Shown piece by piece: positions 55,033-63,844 of a stretch of 64,000 bases of DNA. The notes below the pieces were generated by a model that ran no database searches, was not told where the DNA came from, and was given only the letters and a program-made list of their open reading frames with translations. Source of the DNA: Pseudoflavonifractor phocaeensis (GTDB taxonomy: Bacteria > Bacillota > Clostridia > Oscillospirales > Oscillospiraceae); NCBI RefSeq assembly GCF_016901955.1, contig NZ_JACJLC010000006.1, forward strand, positions 1 to 64,000, given 5' to 3'. Position 1 is the stretch's first letter. Every line of letters begins with the position of its first letter. Made by a program: the position numbers and the translations under genes.

Positions 55033-56232
55033 ATGGCGGAAAAGAAGCTCAACGGCACCGTGATCGTCACCTATCGGTGCAACGCCCGCTGCTCCATGTG
55101 CAGCCGCTACAAGGCCCCCTCCAAGCCGGAGGAGGAGCTCACCCTGGACACCATCCGCAAGCTTCCCCCCATGTATTTCACCAACATCACCGGTGGGGAG
55201 CCCTTCATCCGCACCGACCTGAAGGACATCGTCCGGGAGCTGTACAAAAAGAGCGACCGCATCGTCATCTCCACCAACGGTTTTTTTACCGACCGCATTC
55301 TGGATCTGTGCCGGGCGTTTCCCCAGGTAGGCATCCGCATCTCCATCGAAGGGCTCCAGGAGACCAACGACTCCATCCGGGGCCTGCCCGACGGGTTTCA
55401 ACGGGGCTATACCACCCTGGAGAAGCTGGTAAAAATGGGGATGAAGGACGTGGGCTTCGGTATGACGGTGCAGGATTGCAACGCCCCCGACCTGGTGCCC
55501 CTGTACCGGCTCAGCGACCGGATGGGCATGGAGTTTGCCACCGCCTCCCTCCACAACAGTTTCTACTTTGTGGAGAACAAGAACATCATCCATGACCGGC
55601 CCATGGTGGCCGCCCACTTTGAGGCCCTCATCAATGAGCTGCTCCGCTCCCCCAGCCCCAAGAAATGGTTCCGGGCCTACTTCAACCACGGGCTCATCAA
55701 CTACATCTACGGCCAGCAGCGGCTTCTCCCCTGCGACATGAGCTTCGACACCTTCTTTATTGACCCCTACGGGGACGTGATGCCCTGCAACGGCACCAAG
55801 GACAAGGAGGTCATGGGCAACCTGAACACCCAGAGCTGGGAGGAGCTGTGGCACAGTCCCCAGGCGGAGGCGGTGCGGGCCAAGGTCCGGGGATGTCGGC
55901 GGAACTGCTGGATGATCGGCTCGGTGTCCCCCGCCATGCACAAGTACATCTGGACCCCCGCCTGGTGGGTGATCCGCCACAAATTCCTCCGGTTCTGGAA
56001 GCGGGACAAGTATTCCATGTACGAGCTGCCCGCCGTCCGGGCCCTGCGGGACGGGAAGGTGACCAAAGCGGAGCTGGACGCCCGCTCCACCTGCGACCGG
56101 AGCGTCCCGGTGAACGACGGCCTGTCCCAGGCCAGCCGGGAGCAGCTGCGCCACCGCAGCGGCCAGGATATCGTAGACGCCGACGTGGCCGCCCAGCTGG
56201 CCCAAGAGGGGAGGAGCTCCCATGGCGGCTGA
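55033..56232 (+). CDS. Radical SAM protein with SPASM-like C-terminus
   Basis: 399 residues from ATG 55033. CNARCSMC (C16, C20, C23) binds the 4Fe-4S cluster, and ITGGEPFIR is the SAM-contacting GGE motif. Later cysteines (LLPCDMS, VMPCNGT, RGCRRNC) suggest a second cluster as in SPASM proteins. Set among glycosyltransferases it may modify a sugar of the repeat unit, for example by epimerisation or deoxygenation, but no substrate can be read from the sequence. The last 70 residues are polar and unassigned. The stop overlaps the next gene. Confidence 0.8.
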   Translation: MAEKKLNGTVIVTYRCNARCSMCSRYKAPSKPEEELTLDTIRKLPPMYFTNITGGEPFIRTDLKDIVRELYKKSDRIVISTNGFFTDRILDLCRAFPQVGIRISIEGLQETNDSIRGLPDGFQRGYTTLEKLVKMGMKDVGFGMTVQDCNAPDLVPLYRLSDRMGMEFATASLHNSFYFVENKNIIHDRPMVAAHFEALINELLRSPSPKKWFRAYFNHGLINYIYGQQRLLPCDMSFDTFFIDPYGDVMPCNGTKDKEVMGNLNTQSWEELWHSPQAEAVRAKVRGCRRNCWMIGSVSPAMHKYIWTPAWWVIRHKFLRFWKRDKYSMYELPAVRALRDGKVTKAELDARSTCDRSVPVNDGLSQASREQLRHRSGQDIVDADVAAQLAQEGRSSHGG

Positions 56233-57277
56233 GACCCCTCTGGTCAGCGTCATTGTGCCGGTGTACAATGGGAAGGAATATTTATCCTCCTGTGTCAGCT
56301 CCATCCAGGCGCAGACAGAAAACAATATTGAGATCATCCTGGTGGACGACGGCTCCACCGACGGTTCGGGCGTCATGTGCGACGCATTTGCCGCCGGAGA
56401 CAAGCGGATTGTGGCGGTCCACCAGAAAAACGGCGGGGTGTCGGCCGCCCGGAACAAGGGGTTGGAAATCGCTCGGGGAAAGTACATCATGTTCTGCGAC
56501 TGTGACGACGAGGTGCTTCCCCGGTACTGTCAGGCCCATGCGGAGGCAATGGCCCGGCCAGGCGTGGCCCTTACCATCTCTTCCACCCAGGGCCTGCCCT
56601 CCGGCATAGCCGCTTTGCCCTGCAAGGAGGGAGTCTATTTCCCCAGTTACGACCAGCTGCTCCAGCTCTGGGGTGCGGGATGGCTGTGGTGCTGTTGGGG
56701 CAAATGCTATGACGGCGGCGTCGTCCGCCGCCATGGGCTTCGGTTCCATGGAGAGATCGCCCACGGGGAGGACTCTATCTTCGTGGTGGAGTATATCACC
56801 TGCCTGCTGGACCGGTCGGGACAGATCTGCCTGTGGCAGGAGCATTTATACCGATACTTCGACACCCCCGGCAGCCTGTCCAAAATCACATCCGCCATGG
56901 CCGACTCCATGCGGTGCAAGCTGGAGGCCATCCACCGGATGGACGAGCTGGTGGGCTTTGACCGGCGGGAGATGGAGGATCTGCTCACTGCCGACCGGAT
57001 CAAGCTGACGGACATGGCCTTTCAGGACAGCCTGCGTCGGTACCGGGCCTGGCAGGTCTGGAGGGGCAGTCGGGCGGTAAAGGCTGCCCTGACTAAGCCG
57101 GATATGGCGGAGGTGCGGGCGGAAGGCCAGCGCCTGGAGGTGTTCGGCCATCTGTACCGGCGGATGCTCCGGTTGGGCAGCCCCCTGCTTCTCTACCTCT
57201 TCCTGCGCCTGCGCTGGATCATCCTGGAGGGGCCTATGGTTAGGCTGCTCCACCGCCGCAGGCTGCGTAAATTCTGA
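56222..57277 (+). CDS. Glycosyltransferase family 2
   Basis: 351 residues. GT-A fold with PLVSVIVPVYNGKEYLSSC at the start, VDDGSTDGS near 42 and the metal-binding DCDD near 96. The start ATG 56222 lies 11 bases inside the end of the radical SAM gene with GAGGGGAGGAG upstream. It transfers one sugar in the cytosol. The acceptor is unknown. Confidence 0.9.
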   Translation: MAAETPLVSVIVPVYNGKEYLSSCVSSIQAQTENNIEIILVDDGSTDGSGVMCDAFAAGDKRIVAVHQKNGGVSAARNKGLEIARGKYIMFCDCDDEVLPRYCQAHAEAMARPGVALTISSTQGLPSGIAALPCKEGVYFPSYDQLLQLWGAGWLWCCWGKCYDGGVVRRHGLRFHGEIAHGEDSIFVVEYITCLLDRSGQICLWQEHLYRYFDTPGSLSKITSAMADSMRCKLEAIHRMDELVGFDRREMEDLLTADRIKLTDMAFQDSLRRYRAWQVWRGSRAVKAALTKPDMAEVRAEGQRLEVFGHLYRRMLRLGSPLLLYLFLRLRWIILEGPMVRLLHRRRLRKF

Positions 57278-57301
57278 GACCGGAAAGGACGGGAGCAGCC
57301 A

Positions 57302-58429
57302 ATGAAGCGTGTTGGCGTCATTACCATACTGGATGAGATCAACTATGGAAACCGTCTTCAGAATCTTGCTATGCAGGCGTTGCTCTCCGGCTTGGGATGG
57401 GAGCCGGTTACCTTGCGCTTTTGTCCGGAAAAACGAGTGCCTGTGAAACGGCGGCTGGCCCAGGTCAAGCTCTTGCGGTGGGTTAACAGTACATGCAGGG
57501 CGGCTCTGGGAAAAGATGAGCATTCCGAGACCTTGAAAAAACGTCGAAAAGAGGCTGTGTTAGCCTTTAACCGCAGATATCTCTCCATGACGCCTCATTT
57601 GATTCCGGCGTGCAGTGCATCACAGAAGCCTTTCGGGGACTGCCGTTGGTTTGTGGCGGGCAGCGACCAGATCTGGAATCCCTATTTTATCGGGGATATC
57701 ATCCCTGAGCCCCACTTGGCCTACCTGCGCTTTGCCCCGGCGGAGAAGCGCATTGCCATTGCCCCCAGCTTTGGGGTGGCCCAGCTGCCCCCGGAGCGAG
57801 CGGAGACCATTGCCCACTATCTGAAGCAGTTCCATTTCCTGTCGGTGCGGGAGGAGGACGGCCGGGCTCTCATCCAAAGGCTCACCGGCCTGGACTGCCC
57901 TGTGTTCCCCGACCCCACCCTGCTGGTAGAGCCCGAATTTTGGGCGGAACTGACGGAACAGGAGCCGCCGGTGGCCTCCAGAAAGTATGTGCTGGCCTAT
58001 TTCCTGGGGCAGGTTTCCCCCCGGCGGCGGCAGATCATCCGGGACTATGCCCGCAGGGCCGGCCTGCTGGTGGTGTGGATGAACGACCTGACCGTGCCCC
58101 AAAACTATGTCTGGGGTCCGGTTCGGTTTTTGCGGGCCATCCGGGACTGTCAGGTCCTGTTTACCGATTCCTTCCACGGCTGCGTCTTTTCCCTGGTGTT
58201 CCAGCGGCAGTTTTTTGCCCTGAGCCGGGAGGACGACACGGCGGATATGTCCGGCCGAATCGCCACCCTGCTGTCCATGGCGGGGCTGGAGGAACGGGCG
58301 GTGGCCCAAGGGACGGAGCTGCCGCCCCCCATTTCGGACGAGGCGTTTGACCGGGTCCATGCCCGTCTGGCCCGGCGGCGGGCGGAGGTCCTGTCCCTGC
58401 TGAAGGACGTGCTGGAGGGGCAGACATGA
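57302..58429 (+). CDS. Polysaccharide pyruvyl transferase
   Basis: 375 residues with the family start GVITILDEINYGNRLQNLAM and FVAGSDQIWNPYF, and a C-terminal DSFHGCVFSLVF motif. It transfers pyruvate from phosphoenolpyruvate onto a sugar as a ketal. In S-layer bacteria such pyruvylation makes the wall polymer that SLH domains grip. The first 300 bases have lower GC than the rest, hinting at a mosaic origin. It overlaps the flippase start as ATGA. Confidence 0.85.
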   Translation: MKRVGVITILDEINYGNRLQNLAMQALLSGLGWEPVTLRFCPEKRVPVKRRLAQVKLLRWVNSTCRAALGKDEHSETLKKRRKEAVLAFNRRYLSMTPHLIPACSASQKPFGDCRWFVAGSDQIWNPYFIGDIIPEPHLAYLRFAPAEKRIAIAPSFGVAQLPPERAETIAHYLKQFHFLSVREEDGRALIQRLTGLDCPVFPDPTLLVEPEFWAELTEQEPPVASRKYVLAYFLGQVSPRRRQIIRDYARRAGLLVVWMNDLTVPQNYVWGPVRFLRAIRDCQVLFTDSFHGCVFSLVFQRQFFALSREDDTADMSGRIATLLSMAGLEERAVAQGTELPPPISDEAFDRVHARLARRRAEVLSLLKDVLEGQT

Positions 58430-59985
58430 GGATCGAGCGCACCCGGAACGCCGGCCGGAACCTGGTGTTCGGCGGGCTGCTGAAGGCCTATCAGATCCTG
58501 CTGCCCTTCGTCATGCGCACCGCCATGATCTACTGGCTGGGAGTGGAGTACCTGGGGCTCAGCTCCCTGTTCACCTCCATCCTGTCGGTGCTCAGCCTGG
58601 CGGAGCTGGGGGTGGGCACCGCCATGGTGTACAGCATGTACCGCCCCATCGCGGAGGACGATACCGAGACCATTTGTGCCCTGCTGCGGCTGTACCGGCT
58701 GTATTACCGGATCATCGGGCTGGTGATTGGTCTGCTGGGGCTGGTGCTCATGCCCTTCCTGCCCCGGCTGATCCAGGGGGACATCCCCGCCGGTCTGGAT
58801 CTGAATGTCCTCTATCTGCTCTCTCTGGGCACTACGGTGCTGTCCTACTGGCTGCTGGCCTACCGGGGCAGCCTGCTGAACGCCCACCAGCGGACGGATG
58901 TGGGGAGCAAGATCACGCTGGTCACCTCCACTCTGACCTACGCCGTCCAACTGCTGGTGCTGCGGTTCTGGGGGAACTACTATGCCTATCTCATCACGGC
59001 TATGGTGACCGGGGTACTCAACAACCTGCTCACCGCCTGGGTGGCCAAGCGGATGTACCCCCAGTATCGTCCCACAGGCCGGCTGGACCGGGACACCACG
59101 GGCATCATTAACCGCCGCATCCGGGATCTGTTCACCGCCAAGGTGGGGGCGGTGGTGGTGTATTCCGCCGATACCATTGTGGTCTCCGCCTTCCTGGGGC
59201 TAACGGTATTGGCAGTATACCAGAACTACTACTTCATCGTCAGTGCCATCATGGGCGTGGTGGCCCTGGTCTTCAACGCCTGCGTGGCCGGAGTGGGCAA
59301 CAGCATCGTGGTGGAGAGCGGGGAGAAAAATTACCGGGACCTGCGGACCTTCACCTTCATCACCGGATGGCTGGCGGGATTCTGCGCCTGCTGCCTGCTC
59401 TGCCTGTACCAGCCCTTTATGGAGATCTGGGTGGGAAAGAAACTGATGCTGGGCTTCAGCGCCGTGGTGTGCTTCTGTGTGTATTTCTTTGTCCAGGAGA
59501 TCAACACCCTGCTGAACATGTACAAGGACGCCGCGGGCATCTGGCATGAGGACCGGTTCCGTCCCCTGGCTACCTCCCTGACCAACCTAGGGCTCAACCT
59601 GCTGCTGGTCCAGGTGTGGGGGATCTACGGGGTGGTGCTCTCTACCGTCATCGCCACCCTGACGGTGGGGATGCCCTGGCTGCTCCACAACCTGTTTACC
59701 ACCCTCTTTGACCGGCGGGAGTTGAGAGGCTATCTGTGGCTACTGCTGCGGTGGGCGGCGATGACGGCGGTGGGGGCCGCCGCTTCGCTGGGCCTGTGCG
59801 TGCTGGTGCCCCTCACCGGCTGGGCGGCCATCTTTGTCCGGCTGGCCATCTGCTGCCTGGTGCCCAACCTGTGGTTTTTGCTGGTCAGCCGCAAGAGCGG
59901 GGAATTCCGGCGGGCGGCGGAGATCGCCGGCCGCATGACCGGGGGACGGCTGGGCTGGCTGCTCAGACTGGCCGGACCAAACTGA
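58426..59985 (+). CDS. Polysaccharide flippase (Wzx-like, MATE/MVF superfamily)
   Basis: 519 residues with about 12-14 membrane helices. The N-terminus (NAGRNLVFGGLLKAYQILLPFVMR) and the GVEYLGLSSLFTSILSVLSLAELG segment are typical of Firmicutes polysaccharide export flippases. It moves lipid-linked repeat units to the outer leaflet for the Wzy-like polymerase. It is the last gene of the operon and is followed directly by a terminator. Confidence 0.9.
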   Translation: MRIERTRNAGRNLVFGGLLKAYQILLPFVMRTAMIYWLGVEYLGLSSLFTSILSVLSLAELGVGTAMVYSMYRPIAEDDTETICALLRLYRLYYRIIGLVIGLLGLVLMPFLPRLIQGDIPAGLDLNVLYLLSLGTTVLSYWLLAYRGSLLNAHQRTDVGSKITLVTSTLTYAVQLLVLRFWGNYYAYLITAMVTGVLNNLLTAWVAKRMYPQYRPTGRLDRDTTGIINRRIRDLFTAKVGAVVVYSADTIVVSAFLGLTVLAVYQNYYFIVSAIMGVVALVFNACVAGVGNSIVVESGEKNYRDLRTFTFITGWLAGFCACCLLCLYQPFMEIWVGKKLMLGFSAVVCFCVYFFVQEINTLLNMYKDAAGIWHEDRFRPLATSLTNLGLNLLLVQVWGIYGVVLSTVIATLTVGMPWLLHNLFTTLFDRRELRGYLWLLLRWAAMTAVGAAASLGLCVLVPLTGWAAIFVRLAICCLVPNLWFLLVSRKSGEFRRAAEIAGRMTGGRLGWLLRLAGPN

Positions 59986-60024
59986 ACGGGGCTGCCGCGT
60001 TATTGCGCGGCAGCCCCGTTCTCT
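59985..60024. terminator. Bidirectional terminator between the polysaccharide operon and the AAA+ gene
   Basis: A perfect 15-bp GC-rich stem (59985-59999 with 60006-60020) overlaps the flippase stop codon and is followed by TTCTCTG. It lies between convergent genes. Confidence 0.75.
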
Positions 60025-60035
60025 GTGCTGCGTCG

Positions 60036-62156
60036 TCAATAGAGCTCATGCTCCATCAGCACCCGGCCGGTCTTTTGGTATTCGTCCCGAACCGCCTGGG
60101 CCAGCAGATCCCGGGTAATGGGAGTCCCGCCGGCAGCGGCCAGAAAGGCGGCGGATACCGCCACATTTTTGATGGAGCTGCCCGACAGCTCAAACCGATC
60201 GGCAAAAAAGTCCAGATTGACCCCTTGCAGCGGAGCGTCCTTGGGAAAGACCGCACGCCATAGCCGGCGGCGGGTGGCCGGACTGGGCATAGGGATGTGT
60301 ACCATAAAGCTGATACGACGTTTGAAGGCCTCGTCAAAATTTTGGGCGGCGTTGGTGGCCAGGATGGAGATGCCGTTGTGGGCTTCCATCCGCTGGAGAA
60401 GGTAGGCGGTCTCAACGTTGGCGTATTTATCCTTGGAATCATTGACCTCGGTGCGTTTGGAGAACAGAGCGTCAGCCTCGTCAAAAAACAGGATGGCGTT
60501 GGAGTCCTTGGCGGCGTCAAAGAGCTCGCCCAGCTTTTTCTCGGTCTCGCCAATATATTTGTCCATGACGCGGGACATGTCCACCCGGTAGGCGTCCAGG
60601 CCGAATTCCCCGGCCAGCACCTGGGCGGTCATGGTCTTGCCGGTGCCCGGAGGGCCGTAGAGCAGCACCGACACCCCCTTGCCGTAGGGCAGCTTCCGGT
60701 CGAACCCCCAGCACTCGTTGACCTGCCAGCGGTAGCGGATGCGGTCGCACAGCTGCTGCAGCAGGGCCAGGGGCTCCTCCTCCAGCATCAGATCCGCCCA
60801 GGTAAAGGAAAGGGACAGAGGCTGGGTGAGCTGGGCCAGCCTGGGGGAACACAGGAGTCGTACGCCCCGGGAGATTCCCTGGGCAGTGATGGCTGTCTCT
60901 CCTCGGGAGATCCCGTCCATCTCCGCAATGGATACCACCTGCTTGATCTGTCCCGGGGTGAGGGAATAGACGTTGGCCAGGCCGAGCGGGTCCAGTCCCT
61001 CCGCCAGCGGCAGGCTGGCCCCTTCGGAGAAGGTCTGCCAGAACAGCCGCTGCTCTCCAATGGTGTGCTGGGGGATGTGGAGCTGGAGAATGCGGAAGCT
61101 TTCGTCATACCGCAGATCCAGGGGCCTCTCTCCACATAGGGCCAGTAGGGGCACTGTCTGCCGGAAGGGTTCCAGCATCCGATAGGCCAGCTCCAGCCGC
61201 GCCCCTTGGGCGTGGTCGGTGAAATCAAAGTGGTATAGGGCGGGTACCGCCCGGTTGAGCCAGCACCAGGACAGGGCGGTCTCCAGGATGGCCGATTGCG
61301 CGTCGTCCCCCAGGACGGCCAGCCGGCCACAGTCGATGCACAGCACATTTCGGCCCGTCCGCCCCGCCAGATAGCGCAGGATGAAACGACGACCGGTGTT
61401 CTCTCTGCCGTAAAGCTGAAGCAGGCCGGTCCCCCGGCGATCCTCCGCAAGAAAATGGGAGGCAAAGGCGGCAGCCTGCTGGCAGAGCTCCTGGTGGGTG
61501 AGGGGTTCCACCTGCTCCTCCGCGGAAAGCAGGGAGCACACCGGAGGCAAAGGTTCGGGCAGGTATGACGCGCCCGTCAGAGCCAGCAGGGCGGTCTGCC
61601 GCAGCACCAAAGGTCTGGCCAGGCCCAGGGCGGCCCCCTGGTCTCGACCGGCGGGACAAACCAGCAGGTACCGGTTCAGGGGATGACACTGGTCACCCAG
61701 GGCAAACAGCTCTCCCTCCTCCAGAGGAGCCACCAGGGCGTACAGGTCGGCGGCCAGGCCCAGGGTGGCCTGACGTGCCTGGGCATCGTCTTGAAGATAG
61801 GCAAAGACCCGCTCGTACTTTCGATTCACCTGAGGGGCCAGGGCCAGCAGGATCACCAGCTGTTGAAAAGCGCCCGCCTCCAGCCGCCGGAACAGGACGG
61901 CCAGGGGTTCCTGGGACTGGGTGGCCCGCCGCCGGAGCTGGTCCAGATGATCGGCAAAGCCCGCCTGGGGTTCCATGGGAGCCTGGCCGGACAGGGCCAA
62001 GGTGACCTGAGATTCAGGTACGACTACTCCCCGACCCTGGAAGGCCTCGGGGCACTGGGCCTGCTGGATGGACAGGCAGGTGGAGCACAGCCCATCCAGC
62101 CAGGCCAGATAGTCCTCCAGCAGCGGGGGGGGCCCTCCCCGGTGTTCCTCCATCAT
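60036..62156 (-). CDS. AAA+ ATPase of the contractile injection system (Afp15/Pvc15-like)
   Basis: 706 residues from ATG 62156, 8 bases after AAAGGAG; a longer frame upstream crosses the promoter. The C-terminal AAA+ module has Walker A GPPGTGKT (about 501-508), Walker B ILFFDEAD (about 555-562), sensor-1 ATNAAQNF and arginine-finger region FKRRISFMVHIPMPSPATRR. The N-terminal 450 residues form the less conserved part that is also present in Afp15-like proteins. This ATPase is needed for assembly or cargo handling in related systems. It is separated from the particle operon by 22 kb and read in the other direction. Confidence 0.9.
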   Translation of the reverse strand: MMEEHRGGPPPLLEDYLAWLDGLCSTCLSIQQAQCPEAFQGRGVVVPESQVTLALSGQAPMEPQAGFADHLDQLRRRATQSQEPLAVLFRRLEAGAFQQLVILLALAPQVNRKYERVFAYLQDDAQARQATLGLAADLYALVAPLEEGELFALGDQCHPLNRYLLVCPAGRDQGAALGLARPLVLRQTALLALTGASYLPEPLPPVCSLLSAEEQVEPLTHQELCQQAAAFASHFLAEDRRGTGLLQLYGRENTGRRFILRYLAGRTGRNVLCIDCGRLAVLGDDAQSAILETALSWCWLNRAVPALYHFDFTDHAQGARLELAYRMLEPFRQTVPLLALCGERPLDLRYDESFRILQLHIPQHTIGEQRLFWQTFSEGASLPLAEGLDPLGLANVYSLTPGQIKQVVSIAEMDGISRGETAITAQGISRGVRLLCSPRLAQLTQPLSLSFTWADLMLEEEPLALLQQLCDRIRYRWQVNECWGFDRKLPYGKGVSVLLYGPPGTGKTMTAQVLAGEFGLDAYRVDMSRVMDKYIGETEKKLGELFDAAKDSNAILFFDEADALFSKRTEVNDSKDKYANVETAYLLQRMEAHNGISILATNAAQNFDEAFKRRISFMVHIPMPSPATRRRLWRAVFPKDAPLQGVNLDFFADRFELSGSSIKNVAVSAAFLAAAGGTPITRDLLAQAVRDEYQKTGRVLMEHELY

Positions 62157-62193
62157 ACGTGTCGCTCCTTTCCCATCATGTTTCCTGCTATCT

Positions 62194-62222
62194 ATTGTGG
62201 CACGGTGGCCGACGTCTGTCAA
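62194..62222 (-). promoter_or_regulatory. Promoter of the AAA+ ATPase gene
   Basis: On the minus strand, a perfect TTGACA (62217-62222) and CACAAT (62194-62199) are 17 bases apart, about 40 bases before ATG 62156. Confidence 0.7.
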
Positions 62223-62284
62223 TTTGTCCAACGGCACCTTTTCTAAAGATTGGCTAAAAGGTTTTTCCAAAGCCTCCGGATGCC

Positions 62285-62313
62285 TTTACAGCCAACAAAA
62301 TTTATACTAAGAT
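62285..62313 (+). promoter_or_regulatory. Promoter of the DUF4157 gene
   Basis: TTTACA (62285-62290), a 17-base spacer and TAAGAT (62308-62313), about 70 bases before ATG 62384. With the minus-strand promoter it forms a compact divergent control region (62157-62383). Confidence 0.6.
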
Positions 62314-62383
62314 GGAACCAAACAAAGTTGCCGCTCCCGTCTGCGGAGATCATTCCCAGTTAGGTTGAAAAGGAGGTTTTCCT

Positions 62384-63841
62384 ATGAGCCGCAGTAAGTT
62401 ATTACAGCCGGAGCAGACCGTCCGGCTCCATCGTGGTTCTACCCCTGCCGATTCCCCTGTCCGTCAGTCCGCCGGTCCCGGCAACCGGGATCTGCTTGCC
62501 TCCCTGGGGGAGGCCAGGACCATGCCGGAGCCCGTCCAGGCCAAGATGGAGGAGACTCTGGGGGCGGACTTCTCCGGCGTCCGCCTGTATGAGAGCCCCG
62601 TGGTGGCCCAGAACGGGGCGGAGGCCGCCGCCTCGGGCAACCGGGTGGCCTTTGCCCCCGGCAAGCTGAACTTCGGTTCCTCCGCCGGGCTGGAGCTGCT
62701 GGGCCATGAGCTCTCTCACGTGGCCTCCCTGGCCCGGGGCGAGGTGTCGGGCAGCGGATTTTTGAACGATCCCGCACTGGAGCGGAAGGCCGACGCCGAC
62801 GGCAAAAAGGCGGCCTCCGCTGTGGACAGCTTCAGCGGCGGGACCATCACCCCCATGAGTGGGGAGCCCGCCCCCTCCCTGGCCGGGCCGGTGCAGGCCA
62901 AGCTCTTCAAAAAGCCCAAAAAGAATGGCTTGATCTCCGCCCAGCCCGATACCTCGCCGGAGTCTCTGGCCTATATGCAGGCCATGCGGGCCCGGGAGGC
63001 CGAGCTCCAGGAGCAGCATCAGGCTGAGATCCGAAACGGCCGGGTCAACCTCGTCAACAGCCTGCCTGCCCAGGCCGCCAGGGTAGGTATGGGCGGCGGG
63101 GCGGTCAAGGCCCAGGAATTCCAGAGCAGCCTTCTGGAAAAGGATGAAAACGGAAATACCTTCCTGGATAATTCCAACCAGAGTCTTGCCCGCGGAGACC
63201 GGTCGGGAGCCCTGGTGAATTTGGGGATCCGCACCTCTCAAAATGTGACTGCCCAGGCGGACAAAGCCATGCGTGGGTCTATCTTCGACAATGTGGGCGA
63301 GGACTATACGAATCTGATTCTCAACGCCCAGGCCGGCGGTCTGGACACCGAAGCCATGCTCAACGATGAGACAGTGAGCTCCGCTATCGTCCCCGCGGCC
63401 GACGGGCGGATGGAAAAGCTGGCCTATGCCACCGGCGCCGGCTTTGACGCGCTGAACAACCGGGCGATGGACATTTTTAGTGAGTATGTGCTCAGCGATC
63501 AATCCCTGGAATATATTTCAAACTTCTCCCAGGGCGTAAGCGAAGCGGATGTCTTTAAGGGGAATCAGTATGGGACCTCCGGCGCCTCTGGCTTTGCCCT
63601 TCAGACCTTGGTCAATACGGTAGGCGGAAACACCAATGCTGCGGCAGTAGACAAGCGGCTCAATCCTTCCAGCCAGCGGGTGGCAGTCAACATGGGACGC
63701 ACCATCGGCTCTCTGCCTAAGATGGCCAACCTGCCGGAGGAGAGTGTTCCCGAGTCCCTGCGTCCCCTGCGGGCCCGGTACATCCAGCTCCAGGAGGAGC
63801 TGGACCGGCGGCTCCAGGAGCGGGCCGCCGGCCGGGGGTAA
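62384..63841 (+). CDS. DUF4157 (eCIS core) protein, candidate CIS cargo
   Basis: 485 residues from ATG 62384, after AAAAGGAGG. Residues about 50-140 are the DUF4157 domain: PEPVQAKMEETLGADFSGVRLYESP, then HELSH at 108-112 (an intact HExxH zinc motif) and the trailing ERKADADG. DUF4157 proteins are strongly linked to extracellular CIS and are often effectors or processing factors. An SLAGPVQAKLFKK segment after the domain repeats the QAK motif. The C-terminal 300 residues are helical and resemble no toxin I know. It is divergent from the CIS ATPase, so it belongs to the same system. Either a metalloprotease cargo or a carrier. Confidence 0.85.
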   Translation: MSRSKLLQPEQTVRLHRGSTPADSPVRQSAGPGNRDLLASLGEARTMPEPVQAKMEETLGADFSGVRLYESPVVAQNGAEAAASGNRVAFAPGKLNFGSSAGLELLGHELSHVASLARGEVSGSGFLNDPALERKADADGKKAASAVDSFSGGTITPMSGEPAPSLAGPVQAKLFKKPKKNGLISAQPDTSPESLAYMQAMRAREAELQEQHQAEIRNGRVNLVNSLPAQAARVGMGGGAVKAQEFQSSLLEKDENGNTFLDNSNQSLARGDRSGALVNLGIRTSQNVTAQADKAMRGSIFDNVGEDYTNLILNAQAGGLDTEAMLNDETVSSAIVPAADGRMEKLAYATGAGFDALNNRAMDIFSEYVLSDQSLEYISNFSQGVSEADVFKGNQYGTSGASGFALQTLVNTVGGNTNAAAVDKRLNPSSQRVAVNMGRTIGSLPKMANLPEESVPESLRPLRARYIQLQEELDRRLQERAAGRG

Positions 63842-63844
63842 CCC

